DNA of 64,000 nt from Rhipidocladum racemiflorum (taxonomy: Eukaryota; Streptophyta; Magnoliopsida; Poales; Poaceae): NCBI GenBank assembly GCA_036346355.1, contig CM070592.1, positions 31,647,467 to 31,711,466 on the forward strand. Direction: 5' to 3'. Positions 54,250 to 64,000 of this stretch are shown here, one piece after another. The translations under genes and the position numbers were made by a program. Position 1 is the first letter of the stretch. Every line of letters starts with the position of its first letter. The notes under the pieces are model-generated. The model did not search any database, had not been told where the DNA came from, and saw only the letters and a list, made by a program, of their open reading frames with translations.

Positions 54250-57220
54250 TCCCCCACCATCTTATCTATCATAACAATATCTCCTTGTGCTTTCGTGCTT
54301 GTTTATCCGTTGTGAATATTATACTCCCCTAGAGAAATTGGTTGGTTGGACTATTACGGAGTTGAAATTATATGGTAGGCTGTTAGAGACTTGCTTCTGA
54401 TAATCTTGCTTCGGTCTAGGGAACAAATTCATATATATTATTACAATATTACCATATTTTGGCATGGCAAATTCTTTTGCTTGTTGCATTAACTTATGAT
54501 AACAAATGATACTTTTAACTGATGCTGTGGAATAGTAGGCGACTGAAATATATGCTGAAATGAGTTATTTCTTGTTATATATTTATATTGATACATCTTT
54601 TTTGGATTAGTGCACTGGTGTATGTATTAAAGTTTCAGTAGCATTGTATGTGTTGATATGAGCATCGTACATGACTGGTCAACCTGAATACAAGGGGCAT
54701 TTTCTTTGGCCGGGTAGTGTTCATGGTTATTTTATGATAATTAGATAGAAGATTATATGTATGTTGTTGTCTTAAGAGTTAAGACATGATCTGCAATGGG
54801 ATTATATCAGATTGTAGAGGCTGCTACAATGCATTTTTTTTAATGTAGATCATAAAAGGTAGGTGTGACGCATCTTACAAGGGAAAGCCTGCTTGGATTG
54901 GCATTTGTAGCTTTTTTGGATACAGTGAAGAGCCTGTTTGGATTGGCATTTGTGTTGCTAAAGATCCTTTATGATGTATAAGGTAGCCACATATTTGAAT
55001 ATTAAAAGATACTAAAAAAGGATTTGACAGAGAAATAAGGACAGCGTGAGTTCTACATGTTAATAGTCTTGAAGATGAGTTATGATTGGACTTTGCAAGG
55101 GTGTACGGAGTTGCAAAACTTTATATTGTTTTTTGATGTTCAACATGTTGAATGTCAGGTCAAACTGTAAACAAGCAGAATTTATATTTGCATCCTCTTA
55201 TTTATTCTGGAGGAATATACATGTAGAGGGCCTTTTGGAGGAAGTGGATATGTAGTTTAAGATTATAAGGAGATTCTGTTTTTTCACCATTAAATTGTGT
55301 TTTCATGACACAAACTTTTACCATGTTGTGACATTGCTTCCATCATCCTCTCTTGATGTGCTGTTTTTTTTTCTACCAAGAGCAGTACAAATCGAAACAT
55401 GTTGGTGTAGTGCGGGCAGCACTCTCTGATATTGACTGTTCACTTAAACGGGGCTCTTTTCAATAGCCCTGACCTACGCTACCAACTTTTGGTGATGCCT
55501 ATCTATGTAGCTATTGTTTGGTTTTCTATTAAAGTTATGCTGACCCCATGGAATTTGTTCATATCTAGGGCTTGTTCTGTCGATATCCGATGGACACCAT
55601 TCCAATATATGCTAAAATTATGTGTTAACAAATTTTGGTCATGGATTTTGGTTGCCCATGAGTTGGCCAACTTTACCTAGAAAATGAACTTGGAAGACAG
55701 AGAATAGAATCTTAACAAATTTTTTGCAAGCATACTTAGCACATGCCAAATTTGGTCAATGCTACCATATTCTGGAAGCCAAAATTTTGGGAAGCGTAGC
55801 CTAATATATGGCCAAAACTTGGGCTAGCAAATGCTTGAGCAAAGTTTGGTAGCCAAGGGGTTGTTTGGTTTGAAACCTATGTTTGCCATATTTTTGTTGC
55901 CAAAACTTGACGGCGTTGACACTATTTGGCTTGCATTGGTTTGTTATTGAGGGTGAATTGGCTAAGTCTTGACTCGAGTCAGGTTCATGGCCGTAGCACA
56001 ATTTGGTTCGATTTGCCATGGAATTTTGGTTGTTCTCATGTCTGTTGTAGAGGACAGGCTTATGCATATGTGATATGAGGTTATGAGAATTGCTAAATTT
56101 GTGCAACTAAATAAAAGAAGATATAATTTGTTTGAAAGCTCATTTCCAATGGTTTGCACTGTCAATACTTATTTAGTTTTAGGAGTGTCATTATGGCATA
56201 AGTTTGAAGTTAATTTCCCTCTTGATAAAGTACATATATTCCTTTGCCTGATGGTTAACAATAAAATGTTCAAAGCGATAATCAAAAGTAAAAGTCAGCA
56301 TGTGAATGATTCTTCTTTCACCTTCTTTGATTTTCTAGATATAGTCAGCACCTATACACATGAATCAAATAGTTTATTCAAAAGAAGTTTCTGGGTTAGC
56401 ATAGTCCATATATTTAAACACAAAGTATTTGAAATAACAGAATTTTAGATCCTCTGTTCATAGTAAAACTTTAATATTGTTGGGTGTAATTTAACTATTA
56501 TGCAATCCACCACGATCAAGGTCCTTGCCGCCTTCTGTGGTTTGCGGTTTTTTGAAGTTACATATCCCTAACTCTTTGCAGCCTTCCCTTCATGGTATTT
56601 CTGTTGACAGATCATCATCATCAATTTTTCTGGGAGGGATTCCAGTTGGTAGATCATCGTAATTACATACTCATCCTTTTTCAGCACAGCTATATGAACC
56701 GTCAAAAGTGGTAATCTGTGTTGTACCACTCTTGGAATGGGTATATTACCATAGTATAGCTCTTGCTTTGTACATTTATGTAGCACATATAGTTTAGCTG
56801 CGCATAGCTAATGTGATCTCTTTGGAATCATAATTGATAAGTAGACCTGGGTGTTTGTTAAAGGAACTTGTTGGGCCTTTTCGCAGACATTTGTACTCTC
56901 AGGGTCATAACTGTGCGGGTTTTTCTGCAATTTTTTATTTTTTACTAGTAGGGATACCCCGATTTTCCATTGCATTATGGAAAACTAAAAGAGTTACAAA
57001 GTTCAAAACTTTTGAGGGGCCGGGGACACTGAAGTGGTGTAAATGTACGTGGTTTCAATCCATTTGGAAGGGTCTGAGCAATGATGATAAGTGCCAGTTC
57101 ATCGGCACGCCCAGCACCAGTACATTGAGACATATGCCTGCGGCAGTTGACCGAAGTGGCAATTTTCAGCTGCAGTCTCGTCCATCAGCTGTTGACATAG
57201 TTTTTTATGCTTAATACCTT
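54250..57220. other. AT-rich interior of the Helitron-like unit
   Basis: No further exon was recognised with confidence. A frame at 56834-57214 (126 residues) has no known motif. Two phrases of the AAATTTGGTCATGG/TTGGTAGCCAA type recur around 55740-56000. Confidence 0.4.
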
Positions 57221-57227
57221 TGGGTTC

Positions 57228-57385
57228 CATTATGTGATGTAATATAGGAAGAGAATGGCTTTGAATTGTACATTATTAATTTGATTTTTTTCTGCATGTG
57301 CTCCATTATATGATGTAATATAGGAAGAGAATGGCTTTGAATTGTACATTATTAATTTGATTTTTTCTGCATGTTGTAACTTGCA
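57228..57385. repeat. Tandem duplication of about 78 bp
   Basis: TTATGTGATGTAATATAGG, GAAGAGAATGGCTTTGAATT and GTACATTATTAATTTGATTT occur in order at 57230 and again at 57309, differing by a few bases. They lie near the Helitron 3' end. Confidence 0.85.
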
Positions 57386-57542
57386 GTCAAAATAATAAGT
57401 CAAATTTAGGACATGCTATGATTCTTTTTATGTGCACATTCTTTTGATATTCCGTGCGTGCACGGGCAACCTACTAGCCTATCTGAGATATTTGGGGTGA
57501 CCATTTAGAGACAACTAATTAAAAGAAGAAAAAGTATTGCAA

Positions 57543-57617
57543 AACGGCTGGGGCAAGATCGATCCCAGGACCAACGGTTTGGGGGCGAGCGCTCTAACCA
57601 TCTGAACTACGGTGTCT
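57543..57617 (-). repeat. tRNA-derived SINE head or decayed tRNA
   Basis: On the minus strand GACACCGTAGTTCAGATGGT then TAGAGCGCTCGCCCCCAAAC resembles a tRNA D-arm and anticodon side with a pol III A box (TAGTTCAGATGG). GGTCCTGGGATCGATCT resembles a weak B box. The 3' side does not pair with the 5' acceptor strand and the anticodon stem is imperfect, so it is not called as a working tRNA. Confidence 0.45.
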
Positions 57618-57639
57618 TGTAACTAAAGTGCATGCACAA

Positions 57640-57939
57640 ACATTTGAGCCTACCTACTCTCACCTCTGAACTGAAGTGGCTAGCTGTGCTGGAGGAAGAA
57701 GACGGCGACGATGCTCCAGTGAGCTCCCTGGTCGGTGGCTGCAATCATCAAGGGAAAAGGCTAAGAGATTGAGGAAGTTCCAGGATGAAACATTTGAGCC
57801 TACCTACTCTCACCTCTGAACTGAAGTGGCTAGCTGTGCTGGAGGAAGAAGGCGGTGACGATGCTCCAGTGAGCTCCCTGGTCGGTGGCTGCAATCATCA
57901 AGGGAAAAGGCTAAGAGATTGAGGAAGTTCCAGGATGAA
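57640..57939. repeat. Tandem duplication, two 150-bp units
   Basis: Units 57640-57789 and 57790-57939 are nearly identical; differences include GAAGACGGCGACG versus GAAGGCGGTGACG. The unit contains GGAAAAGGCTAAGAGATTGAG and CCAGTGAGCTCCCTGGTCGG. It precedes the Copia LTR by about 190 bp. Confidence 0.95.
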
Positions 57940-58132
57940 ACACGATGCTCGTGAGCTCACCTGGCTCGTGCTCGCAGCAAGCTCCGGCGGCTGTGCTCTC
58001 CGGTTCCGGTCGAACAGCAGCTAAGCGAGGGAGTAGATGGCTGCGGCGGCTCCCTGGTCGGCGCAAGCTGCACACAGGGAGGAGGGGCTCAGGTACCCGG
58101 GGGCTGGCCTCAGGCGAACAGACATGAAGCTC

Positions 58133-58502
58133 TGTTAATTGTAATCCTAACTTAAAGTACTTCAGGTTCGGACATTGGTTCAGTGCGAAAGCGCCTAAAG
58201 AATCCCTGCCGGATGGTGAATAGTAACCGTGTCGTAATTAGCTAGGTAGGTAGTTCTAGCAGAAATAAATTTGGATTCACAAGTAGAGTCTGATTCCACC
58301 TGTAAGCAAGCTTCTATTTAAGCAATAAAATTCTACAGAAAAGCTGCCAAGGGTTGAGCAGCACCTAAACATCGTTTGCCGTTTTTTTTCTTGAAGTTCG
58401 GCTGTGTTCTTTCGTCATTGTGTATTGTTCTGAATTTGAAGCAGGATGCTTAGTTCAGAACGATACGGAGGCGTATCGTTTCCTGGGAAGTTAATCCCAA
58501 CA
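58133..58502 (+). mobile_element. 5' LTR of a Copia element (370 bp)
   Basis: Starts TGTTAATTGTAATCC and ends TTAATCCCAACA, followed by CTTGGTATCAGAGCACC, the initiator-tRNA-Met primer site. A TATTTAAGCAATAAAATT segment near 58315 may hold TATA and polyadenylation signals. Confidence 0.85.
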
Positions 58503-58545
58503 CTTGGTATCAGAGCACCTAGGTTCACGCCGGAACAGCAGGAAC

Positions 58546-59460
58546 ATGGCAAACGCAGCTCAGCAGGGGGCAAAAGAGAACGGCGGCGTGTCGTTTTAGG
58601 CCCCGATCTTGACAGTACTGTCCAACTATACGACTTGGGCAATCAAGATGGAAGCAATTATGGACGCTCAGGGCGTATGGGAAGCAGTCCAACCACCAGC
58701 CGGAGTGGTTACAGATATGAAGAAAGATAAAACAGCAAAAGCGTTTATTTTCCAAGCAATCCCGGAGGATGTTTTGTTGCAGTTTGCATAGAAGAAAACA
58801 TCCAAGGAAATCTGGGAAGCACTGAAGACCCGATATTTGGGAGCTGATCGAGTTTAGAAGGCTCGACTTCAGATATTGAAAAGCTAGTTTGAAGCAATGT
58901 GCATGAAAGAAGGTGAGTCGGTTGATGATTTTGCAGGAAAGTTAAGCAGCAGTATGTCTGCAAAATATAGTAATATTGGCACCACCTTGGAAGATACAAT
59001 GTTGGTCAAGAAATTGCTTGACTCAGTGCCCGAAAAATTCTTCCAACTAGTTGCATCTATTGAACAATACTCCGATCTGGATACAATGACCTTCGAGGAA
59101 GCAATTGGGAGACTAAAGGCATATGAAGAACATTTACGGCTTCGCACTACCAATGCCAACACCGGCAACGACGGACAACTATTTCTTACTCATGCCGAGT
59201 GGCAAGCACGACAAAAGAGCAGCAGCAATAGAGAGTCCTCATCGACAACCAGAACCACAGAAACCAGCAGATCAGAGGGGTCAAGCCGAGGAAGATGGCG
59301 TGGACGAGGTCGAGGCCGTGGTAGAGGAGATTGGAATAGCTTCAATACATCGCGATAAGACACACATAGCAGTAGCAGTACAGGTAAAAACAAAAGCCAC
59401 ATCAAGTGTTTTAACTGTGACAAATATGGACATTATGCTTGTAAAGAAACAGAGGTGCAA
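58546..59460 (+). pseudogene. Copia gag with several stop codons, interrupted by a second Copia element
   Basis: The frame begins MANAAQQGAKENGGVSF and stops at 58597. It continues with stops at about 58788, 58854 and 58885 through NYTTWAIKMEAIMDAQGVWE, EGESVDDFAGKLSSSMSAKY and LKAYEEHLRLR. It then passes an Arg/Gly-rich stretch to the zinc knuckle CFNCDKYGHYACKE near 59412-59450. This is Copia gag of the UBN2 type with a CCHC finger. Three or more TAG codons and a late stop show decay. Sequence ends at 59460 where another element's LTR begins; the remainder should lie right of the window. Confidence 0.85.
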
Positions 59461-59677
59461 TGGAATTGGTGAAACGCCCTTACCTTTGCCTCGGCTGGCG
59501 GCTCCGTGTTTATATAAGGCGAGAAACATCCTCTCGCATGGATTACAGATTTGTTGCCGTATTTCACGTCGACAGCCAAGAATAGATTTTGTTTGTTACA
59601 AGAGCTATCTGATCTATACATAGAAAATCTATTCCTGGCGTACACAACAGAAACACGACAGAATACATTGTCTAACA
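59461..59677 (-). mobile_element. 3' LTR of the intact Copia element (217 bp)
   Basis: On the minus strand it starts TGTTAGACAATG at 59677, right after the polypurine tract GAGGGAGGG, and ends ACCAATTCCA at 59461. TATATAAAC near 59510 is the probable TATA box. The left neighbour TGCAA (59456-59460) is the candidate 5-bp target duplication. Confidence 0.85.
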
Positions 59678-59684
59678 CCCTCCC

Positions 59685-62600
59685 TCAATCATAACCGCCT
59701 AGGTTTAGATTGTGTTTAAAATTCTCCAACAGTCTTACCGATAAAGCTTTAGTGAATCCATCTGCTATCTGATCTGCTGACGGTACAAAATCAATTTCCA
59801 ACAAATTCTGACTCACCCTTTCTCGCACAAAGTGATAATCAACCTCTATATGCTTTGTTCTAGCATGAAACACTGGATTAGCTGAAAGATACTTAGCTCC
59901 CATATTATCACACCAGAGCTTTGCTTTAGGTGGACAATGTATATCTATTTCTTTTAACAATGTTTGTATCCACATTATCTCTGCAGTAGCATTTGCTAAG
60001 GCTTTGTATTCAGCTTCTGTGCTGGATCTTGCAACTGTTGCTTGTTTCCTGGCACTCCAGGATATCAGGTTTGCACCTAAGAATATTGCAAAACCTCCTG
60101 TGGATTTTCTGTCATCAAGTGACCCTGCCCAATCTGCATCTGAGAAGCCACTTATGACCATAGAATTAGACTTGCTAACCTTCAGACCCAACTTTGTATT
60201 TTGTTTCAGATACCTTAAGATTCGTTTCACAGCTACCCAATGTTGCATAGTTGGTGCATGAAGAAATTGACACACCTTATTTACTGGGAAGGCGATGTCT
60301 GGTCTAGTAAGGGTGAGATATTGAAGAGCACCCACTATGCTTCTATACTGAGTAGCATCACTAGCACCCAACGGTGCCCCTTCTACAGCCGATAATTTTT
60401 CACTTGTTGACAAAGGAGTACTGGCAGGCTTGCAATCAGACATATTTACTCTTTTCAGCAAATCAGAGGCATATTTTTCTTGTGTTAGGATGATACCATT
60501 ATGTATACTGCTAACTTGTATTCCCAAAAAGAAATGCAACTCGCCTAGATCTTTTAGAGCAAACTCCTGTTTCAAGTTTTTCAACAATCCACTTGTTGCT
60601 TCCTTGGTAGAACTAGCTACTATTATATCATCAACATAAATCAACACAAACACTGATACTCCATTTTTGTTAAAGAAAAACAAGGATGAGTCTGCCTTGG
60701 AGGAGTTAAAACCGAGATCAAGAAGCTTAGAGCTAAGTCTAGCATACCAGGCACGAGGAGCTTGTTTTAATCCATATAAAGCTCTGTCTAGCTTACAAAC
60801 ATAATTAGGCAGACTCTTGTCTTCAAAGCCAGGAGGTTGTCTCATATATACATCCTTATCTAAATAACCATGTAGAAAAGCATTCTGAACATCTAGTTGC
60901 CTCAAACTCCAACCTCGAGACACAGCAATGGACAGGATGATTCTAATGGTAGCAATTTTGACAACGGGACTAAAAGTGTCTTCATAGTCAACCCCATACC
61001 TTTGCTTAAACCCTTTTGCAACTAGACGAGCTTTATATCTATCTAGACTTCCATCAGCCTTACGCTTAATTTTGTAAACCCACTTGCAATCTATAACATT
61101 ATTACCTTTCTGAGGAGGAACCAAATGCCATGTTTTATTTTTCATTAGAGCCTCATATTCAATATTCATTGCTTCTTTCCATTTTTCATGCCCTAGAGCT
61201 TCTGTCAAATTTTGTGGTTCTCCGCTGGATGTAAAACAACCATACCGAATAGTTCCATCAGAGTATACCTTGGGCTTTCGTATTCCAGCTTGAAGGCGAG
61301 TGCGAGGTCCTTGGAATTGCTCAGGTGAAGAGTCTGATGCAGGAGTCGGTGCTGGCGAGGAGGGCACAGATAACACAGCCGATGCGTCAGCCAGTGCGTC
61401 AAGCTGGAACTTACTCCCCCCCAGCGTCGGAGGCCATGGCATGTCAGGGCCGGACTGGCGCGAGGCATCAATGTCGCCAGAGTCAGTCGGAGCAGTAGAG
61501 GATCCGGGTTGCGTGTCACTCTGTTGTTGTGCAGAAGAAGATCGAGCAACAGACGGCTGCCCCGATGCTGATGCAGGCGACAGGACTGGCTGTCCGGGAA
61601 TTTGCACTGCAGGTATTTCTTCAGACGAATGATTTTCCTGCACAGCACTAGTATCTGTACCAGAATTGTGAGCATTAGACACATGATTATGTACTATTAT
61701 GTCCCCTGGAGTAGGATTCTGAAGAACAGTTGGAAGAAGGAGGATTTCAGATCGAAGCTGACGTCCTGCATTGGAGTGAAGTTTTGAGAAGGGAAAGATG
61801 TCTTCATCAAAGACAACGTCGCGAGAAATATACACGCGACCTGTTGAATTGTCTAAACACTTGAATCCTTTGTGGAGGGTACTGTACCCTAGGAAGGTGC
61901 ATTCTTTAGAGCGAAAAGCAAGCTTGTGTTGATTATAGGGTCGAAGATATGGCCAACATGAACAGCCAAAGACACGAAGTGAGGAGTAGTCAGGCTTTGT
62001 ATGGAATAGGCGCTCAAGAGGAGTTTCATAGCCAATGACACGGCTAGGAGTTCGATTAATCAAAAAAGTGGCAGAAAGAAAGGCTTCATCCCAAAATTTT
62101 AGAGGCATACCGGCATGTGCAAGAAGTGAAAGCCCGACCTCAACTATATGTCTATGCTTACGCTCTGCAGCCCCATTCTGCTGATGTGCATGAGGGCACG
62201 ATACATGATGTATGATGCCTACCGTGGTAAAGAAGGGACTTAATTTTTCATATTCTCCTCCCCAATCGGTTTGAACGGACAAGATTTTACGATCAAACAA
62301 TCGTTCCACAAGGTTTTGAAAATCACGAAATTTCTGAAACACCTCAGATTTGAGTTTCAGTAGATAGATCCAAGTAAACTTACTAAAATCATCCACAAAA
62401 CTTACATAGTATTTGTATCTCCCAACAGAGTCAGGAGCGGGACCCCACACATCAGAAAAAATAAGTTCAAGAGGATGATTTGACTTGCTAGTGGATTTGG
62501 GATATGGTAACTGATGACTTTTTGCTTTTTGACAGGCATCACAAACAGAAGTTTTACTAGACTCGGTATAGGGAAGATTATGACTCTTGACAACTTTTTC

Positions 62601-63977
62601 AACTATAGGAAAGGACGGATGACCAAGACGACTATGCCATCTACTGATAGATGCTTTATTAACTCCAAAAGCTTGCCTTCTAAATAATGCAGGAAGAAGA
62701 GGGTATAATCCCTTCTGACATGGTCCCTTAAGCAGAGTGCTCCTCGTGTCCCGATCCTTTACAAGGAAGAAGTTAGGATGAAATTCTAAAAATACATTGT
62801 TGTCAGATGTAAGACGATGAACGGAAACAAGATTTTTTGCAGTGGATGGAACATGAAGAATATTTTGGAGATTAAGATCACGATATGGGGTGTGTATAGT
62901 AGAATGACCAATATGTCTAATATTCATACCTTCACCACTTGCGGTGTGGATTTTGTCCATTCCATTGTACTTGTCTCGGGTGGCAAGCTTTTCCAGTTCC
63001 TTGGTGATGTGATCGGTAGCGCCCGTGTCGGTGTACCAATTGGTGTCGACGTTGTATGAGTTCATTGCAGCAGCAACATGCCTCTCTTCAGGCACATAAT
63101 CTTCATCAAATCGGTGCCAGCACCGATCTGCAGTGTGGCCAGGCTTCTTGCACACTTGGCAGATGTGACGGGTGTTGTTGTTGACGCTACCCCGTCCACT
63201 AGCACCACGTCCACCCTGGCGCTGATAGCCACCAGAGCTGCTGCTGTTGTTATTGAAGGAACCAGCACCGCGACCACGTCCGGAGCCTTGGCGACCAGCT
63301 CCACGGCCGCGGTTGCCACCACGACCACCTCGGGTAGCAGAATTAGCAGAAGAGCCAGAGCCTGATTGGAGTCCCATGTGGGTCTCAAATGTGACAAGCT
63401 GGGAGTACAACTCGTTCACGGATACAGGTTCTGTCCTTGTGATCAAGGCAGAAACTATGGGATTGAAGTCGGTATCGAGACCGGTGAGGATGTATTCAAC
63501 AAGCTCATCATCCTCCAGTGGTCTTCCGGCAGCAGCCATCTCATCTCCGAGGGCACGCATCTTCCCCACATATTCTGCAATGGTTTGATTTCCCTTCTGG
63601 GCCGTTGCAAGAGCGAGGCGTGTGTTCAACGCCCGTCCTCTTGTCTGCGATGAGAACATCGCCTCAAGGGCAGTCCATGCCGTGGCTGCCGTTGGCTTTG
63701 TAGCGATTTGAGCCATGATCTCCCGTGATAGGGAGGATAGGAGGAACCCCAGGACCTGCTGATCCTTGGCGTACCAGTCTTCATATGCTGGGTTGGGAAC
63801 CTTGCACTCCTTGCCATTAACCTTGTCATCAACCTCCATTGCTGGCGCAGGGGTTGCCCCAGTGAGATGTCCCATGAGACGAGAGCCTCTGATTGCCGTG
63901 AGCACTTGTGCCCTCCACATGGCGTGGTTTGATCTGGAGAGCTTCTCAGAGACGATGATGCCGACCAGTGGATTCAT
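59685..63977 (-). CDS. Intact Ty1/Copia gag-pol polyprotein, 1430 residues (Ale/Retrofit-like)
   Basis: One uninterrupted frame from ATG (63977) to TGA (59685). Approximate residue positions: gag 1-250 with a Gly/Arg/Asn-rich tail; zinc knuckle CQVCKKPGHTADRC at 273-287; protease WYTDTGATDH at 317; integrase HHCC (HSRLGHPSF...CDAC) at 440-480; catalytic Asp in FSDVWGP, Asp in VQTDWGGEY (571) and Glu in HQQNGAAERKH (about 605). RT follows with KARLVAKGFKQ, NAFLHG, ALYGLKQAPRAW and YVDDII (about 1112). RNase H has SDADWAGS (1279), STEAEYKAL (1320) and the TKHIEVDYHFVRE end. All catalytic residues are present and length is normal for the family. It is autonomous-looking and probably young. Its 5' LTR and PBS are beyond 64000. 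Confidence 0.95.
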   Translation of the reverse strand: MNPLVGIIVSEKLSRSNHAMWRAQVLTAIRGSRLMGHLTGATPAPAMEVDDKVNGKECKVPNPAYEDWYAKDQQVLGFLLSSLSREIMAQIATKPTAATAWTALEAMFSSQTRGRALNTRLALATAQKGNQTIAEYVGKMRALGDEMAAAGRPLEDDELVEYILTGLDTDFNPIVSALITRTEPVSVNELYSQLVTFETHMGLQSGSGSSANSATRGGRGGNRGRGAGRQGSGRGRGAGSFNNNSSSSGGYQRQGGRGASGRGSVNNNTRHICQVCKKPGHTADRCWHRFDEDYVPEERHVAAAMNSYNVDTNWYTDTGATDHITKELEKLATRDKYNGMDKIHTASGEGMNIRHIGHSTIHTPYRDLNLQNILHVPSTAKNLVSVHRLTSDNNVFLEFHPNFFLVKDRDTRSTLLKGPCQKGLYPLLPALFRRQAFGVNKASISRWHSRLGHPSFPIVEKVVKSHNLPYTESSKTSVCDACQKAKSHQLPYPKSTSKSNHPLELIFSDVWGPAPDSVGRYKYYVSFVDDFSKFTWIYLLKLKSEVFQKFRDFQNLVERLFDRKILSVQTDWGGEYEKLSPFFTTVGIIHHVSCPHAHQQNGAAERKHRHIVEVGLSLLAHAGMPLKFWDEAFLSATFLINRTPSRVIGYETPLERLFHTKPDYSSLRVFGCSCWPYLRPYNQHKLAFRSKECTFLGYSTLHKGFKCLDNSTGRVYISRDVVFDEDIFPFSKLHSNAGRQLRSEILLLPTVLQNPTPGDIIVHNHVSNAHNSGTDTSAVQENHSSEEIPAVQIPGQPVLSPASASGQPSVARSSSAQQQSDTQPGSSTAPTDSGDIDASRQSGPDMPWPPTLGGSKFQLDALADASAVLSVPSSPAPTPASDSSPEQFQGPRTRLQAGIRKPKVYSDGTIRYGCFTSSGEPQNLTEALGHEKWKEAMNIEYEALMKNKTWHLVPPQKGNNVIDCKWVYKIKRKADGSLDRYKARLVAKGFKQRYGVDYEDTFSPVVKIATIRIILSIAVSRGWSLRQLDVQNAFLHGYLDKDVYMRQPPGFEDKSLPNYVCKLDRALYGLKQAPRAWYARLSSKLLDLGFNSSKADSSLFFFNKNGVSVFVLIYVDDIIVASSTKEATSGLLKNLKQEFALKDLGELHFFLGIQVSSIHNGIILTQEKYASDLLKRVNMSDCKPASTPLSTSEKLSAVEGAPLGASDATQYRSIVGALQYLTLTRPDIAFPVNKVCQFLHAPTMQHWVAVKRILRYLKQNTKLGLKVSKSNSMVISGFSDADWAGSLDDRKSTGGFAIFLGANLISWSARKQATVARSSTEAEYKALANATAEIMWIQTLLKEIDIHCPPKAKLWCDNMGAKYLSANPVFHARTKHIEVDYHFVRERVSQNLLEIDFVPSADQIADGFTKALSVRLLENFKHNLNLGGYD

Positions 63978-64000
63978 GGCGTTGGAGGAGGAGAGGGCCA

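Larger units (their letters stand above)
51704..57477 (+). mobile_element. Larger Helitron-like unit with captured gene pieces
   Basis: It starts at AACTATTAAAAGAAGGAGTTT, with its first bases displaced by the small Helitron. It ends GTGCGTGCACGGGCAACCTACTAG-like at 57477, where the stem GTGCGTGCAC precedes CTAG. In between are spliced exons from at least two unrelated genes in the same orientation. The base after CTAG is C instead of the expected T, and no Rep/helicase is present, so this is a non-autonomous and not fully proven Helitron. Confidence 0.55.

Noticed and set aside
57543..57617. Functional tRNA gene on the minus strand
   Set aside because: The A-box-like part is good, but the acceptor strands do not pair and the anticodon stem is irregular. 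A SINE head or decayed tRNA is more likely.

Overview
The window is intergenic, repeat-dominated DNA from a grass (Poaceae-type) nuclear genome. Evidence: a Sirevirus (Ty1/Copia) with the grass-typical LTR start TGAAAGTGCATC and an env-like reading frame, several Ty3/Gypsy LTRs starting TGTAACACC, Stowaway and Tourist MITEs, Helitron ends, hAT elements, and spliced plant gene remnants. The species cannot be named from the sequence. No complete, evidently functional host gene was found. The only long intact reading frames belong to retrotransposons.

Layout. 1-12250: the right half of a five-deep nest. A Gypsy element (minus; leader, gag start and one LTR) sits in a Sirevirus (plus; integrase end, RT, RNase H, env-like ORF, 3' LTR). 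That sits in a Gypsy LTR (start 10171), which sits in another Gypsy LTR (start 11653), which sits in the leader of a short-LTR Copia element (LTR 11984-12250). 12269-18060: DNA transposons. These are a 1.57-kb hAT-like element with an 8-bp target duplication, a Tourist-like MITE, Stowaway MITEs and a 508-bp perfect-architecture foldback with a 9-bp target duplication. 18507-21889: the 3' part of a spliced plant gene of unknown function (minus), frameshifted and missing exons. 22022-23466: two LTR-plus-leader remnants.

23467-31395 is the most unusual region. Two identical 209-bp copies of a VPS15 WD-repeat fragment flank a 7.2-kb composite. It consists of a Gypsy gag-pol fragment without integrase and a young non-autonomous LTR retrotransposon. 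The internal region of the latter is one open frame that fuses a gag-like N-terminus to intron-free pieces of two host genes: the TPR part of a SECRET AGENT-type O-GlcNAc transferase and most of a UDP-xylose-type nucleotide-sugar transporter. Kinase exons of the same VPS15-type gene reappear at 41.2-41.5 kb, so one degraded VPS15 locus (minus) probably spans 31-41.5 kb. It is split by hAT elements and about 6 kb of Gypsy LTR sequence.

42-51 kb holds MITEs, a second member of the hAT-like CAAGG family, degenerate telomere-like repeats, a TA microsatellite, a Gypsy gag fragment and LTRs. 51.4-57.5 kb is Helitron territory: a 241-bp Helitron next to a larger Helitron-like unit carrying exons of a coiled-coil protein gene and an MBF1 exon. 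57.5-64 kb: a SINE/tRNA-like patch, a 150-bp tandem duplication, a Copia LTR with a stop-riddled gag, and, inserted in that gag, an apparently intact 1430-residue Copia polyprotein (minus) whose 5' LTR lies beyond the window.
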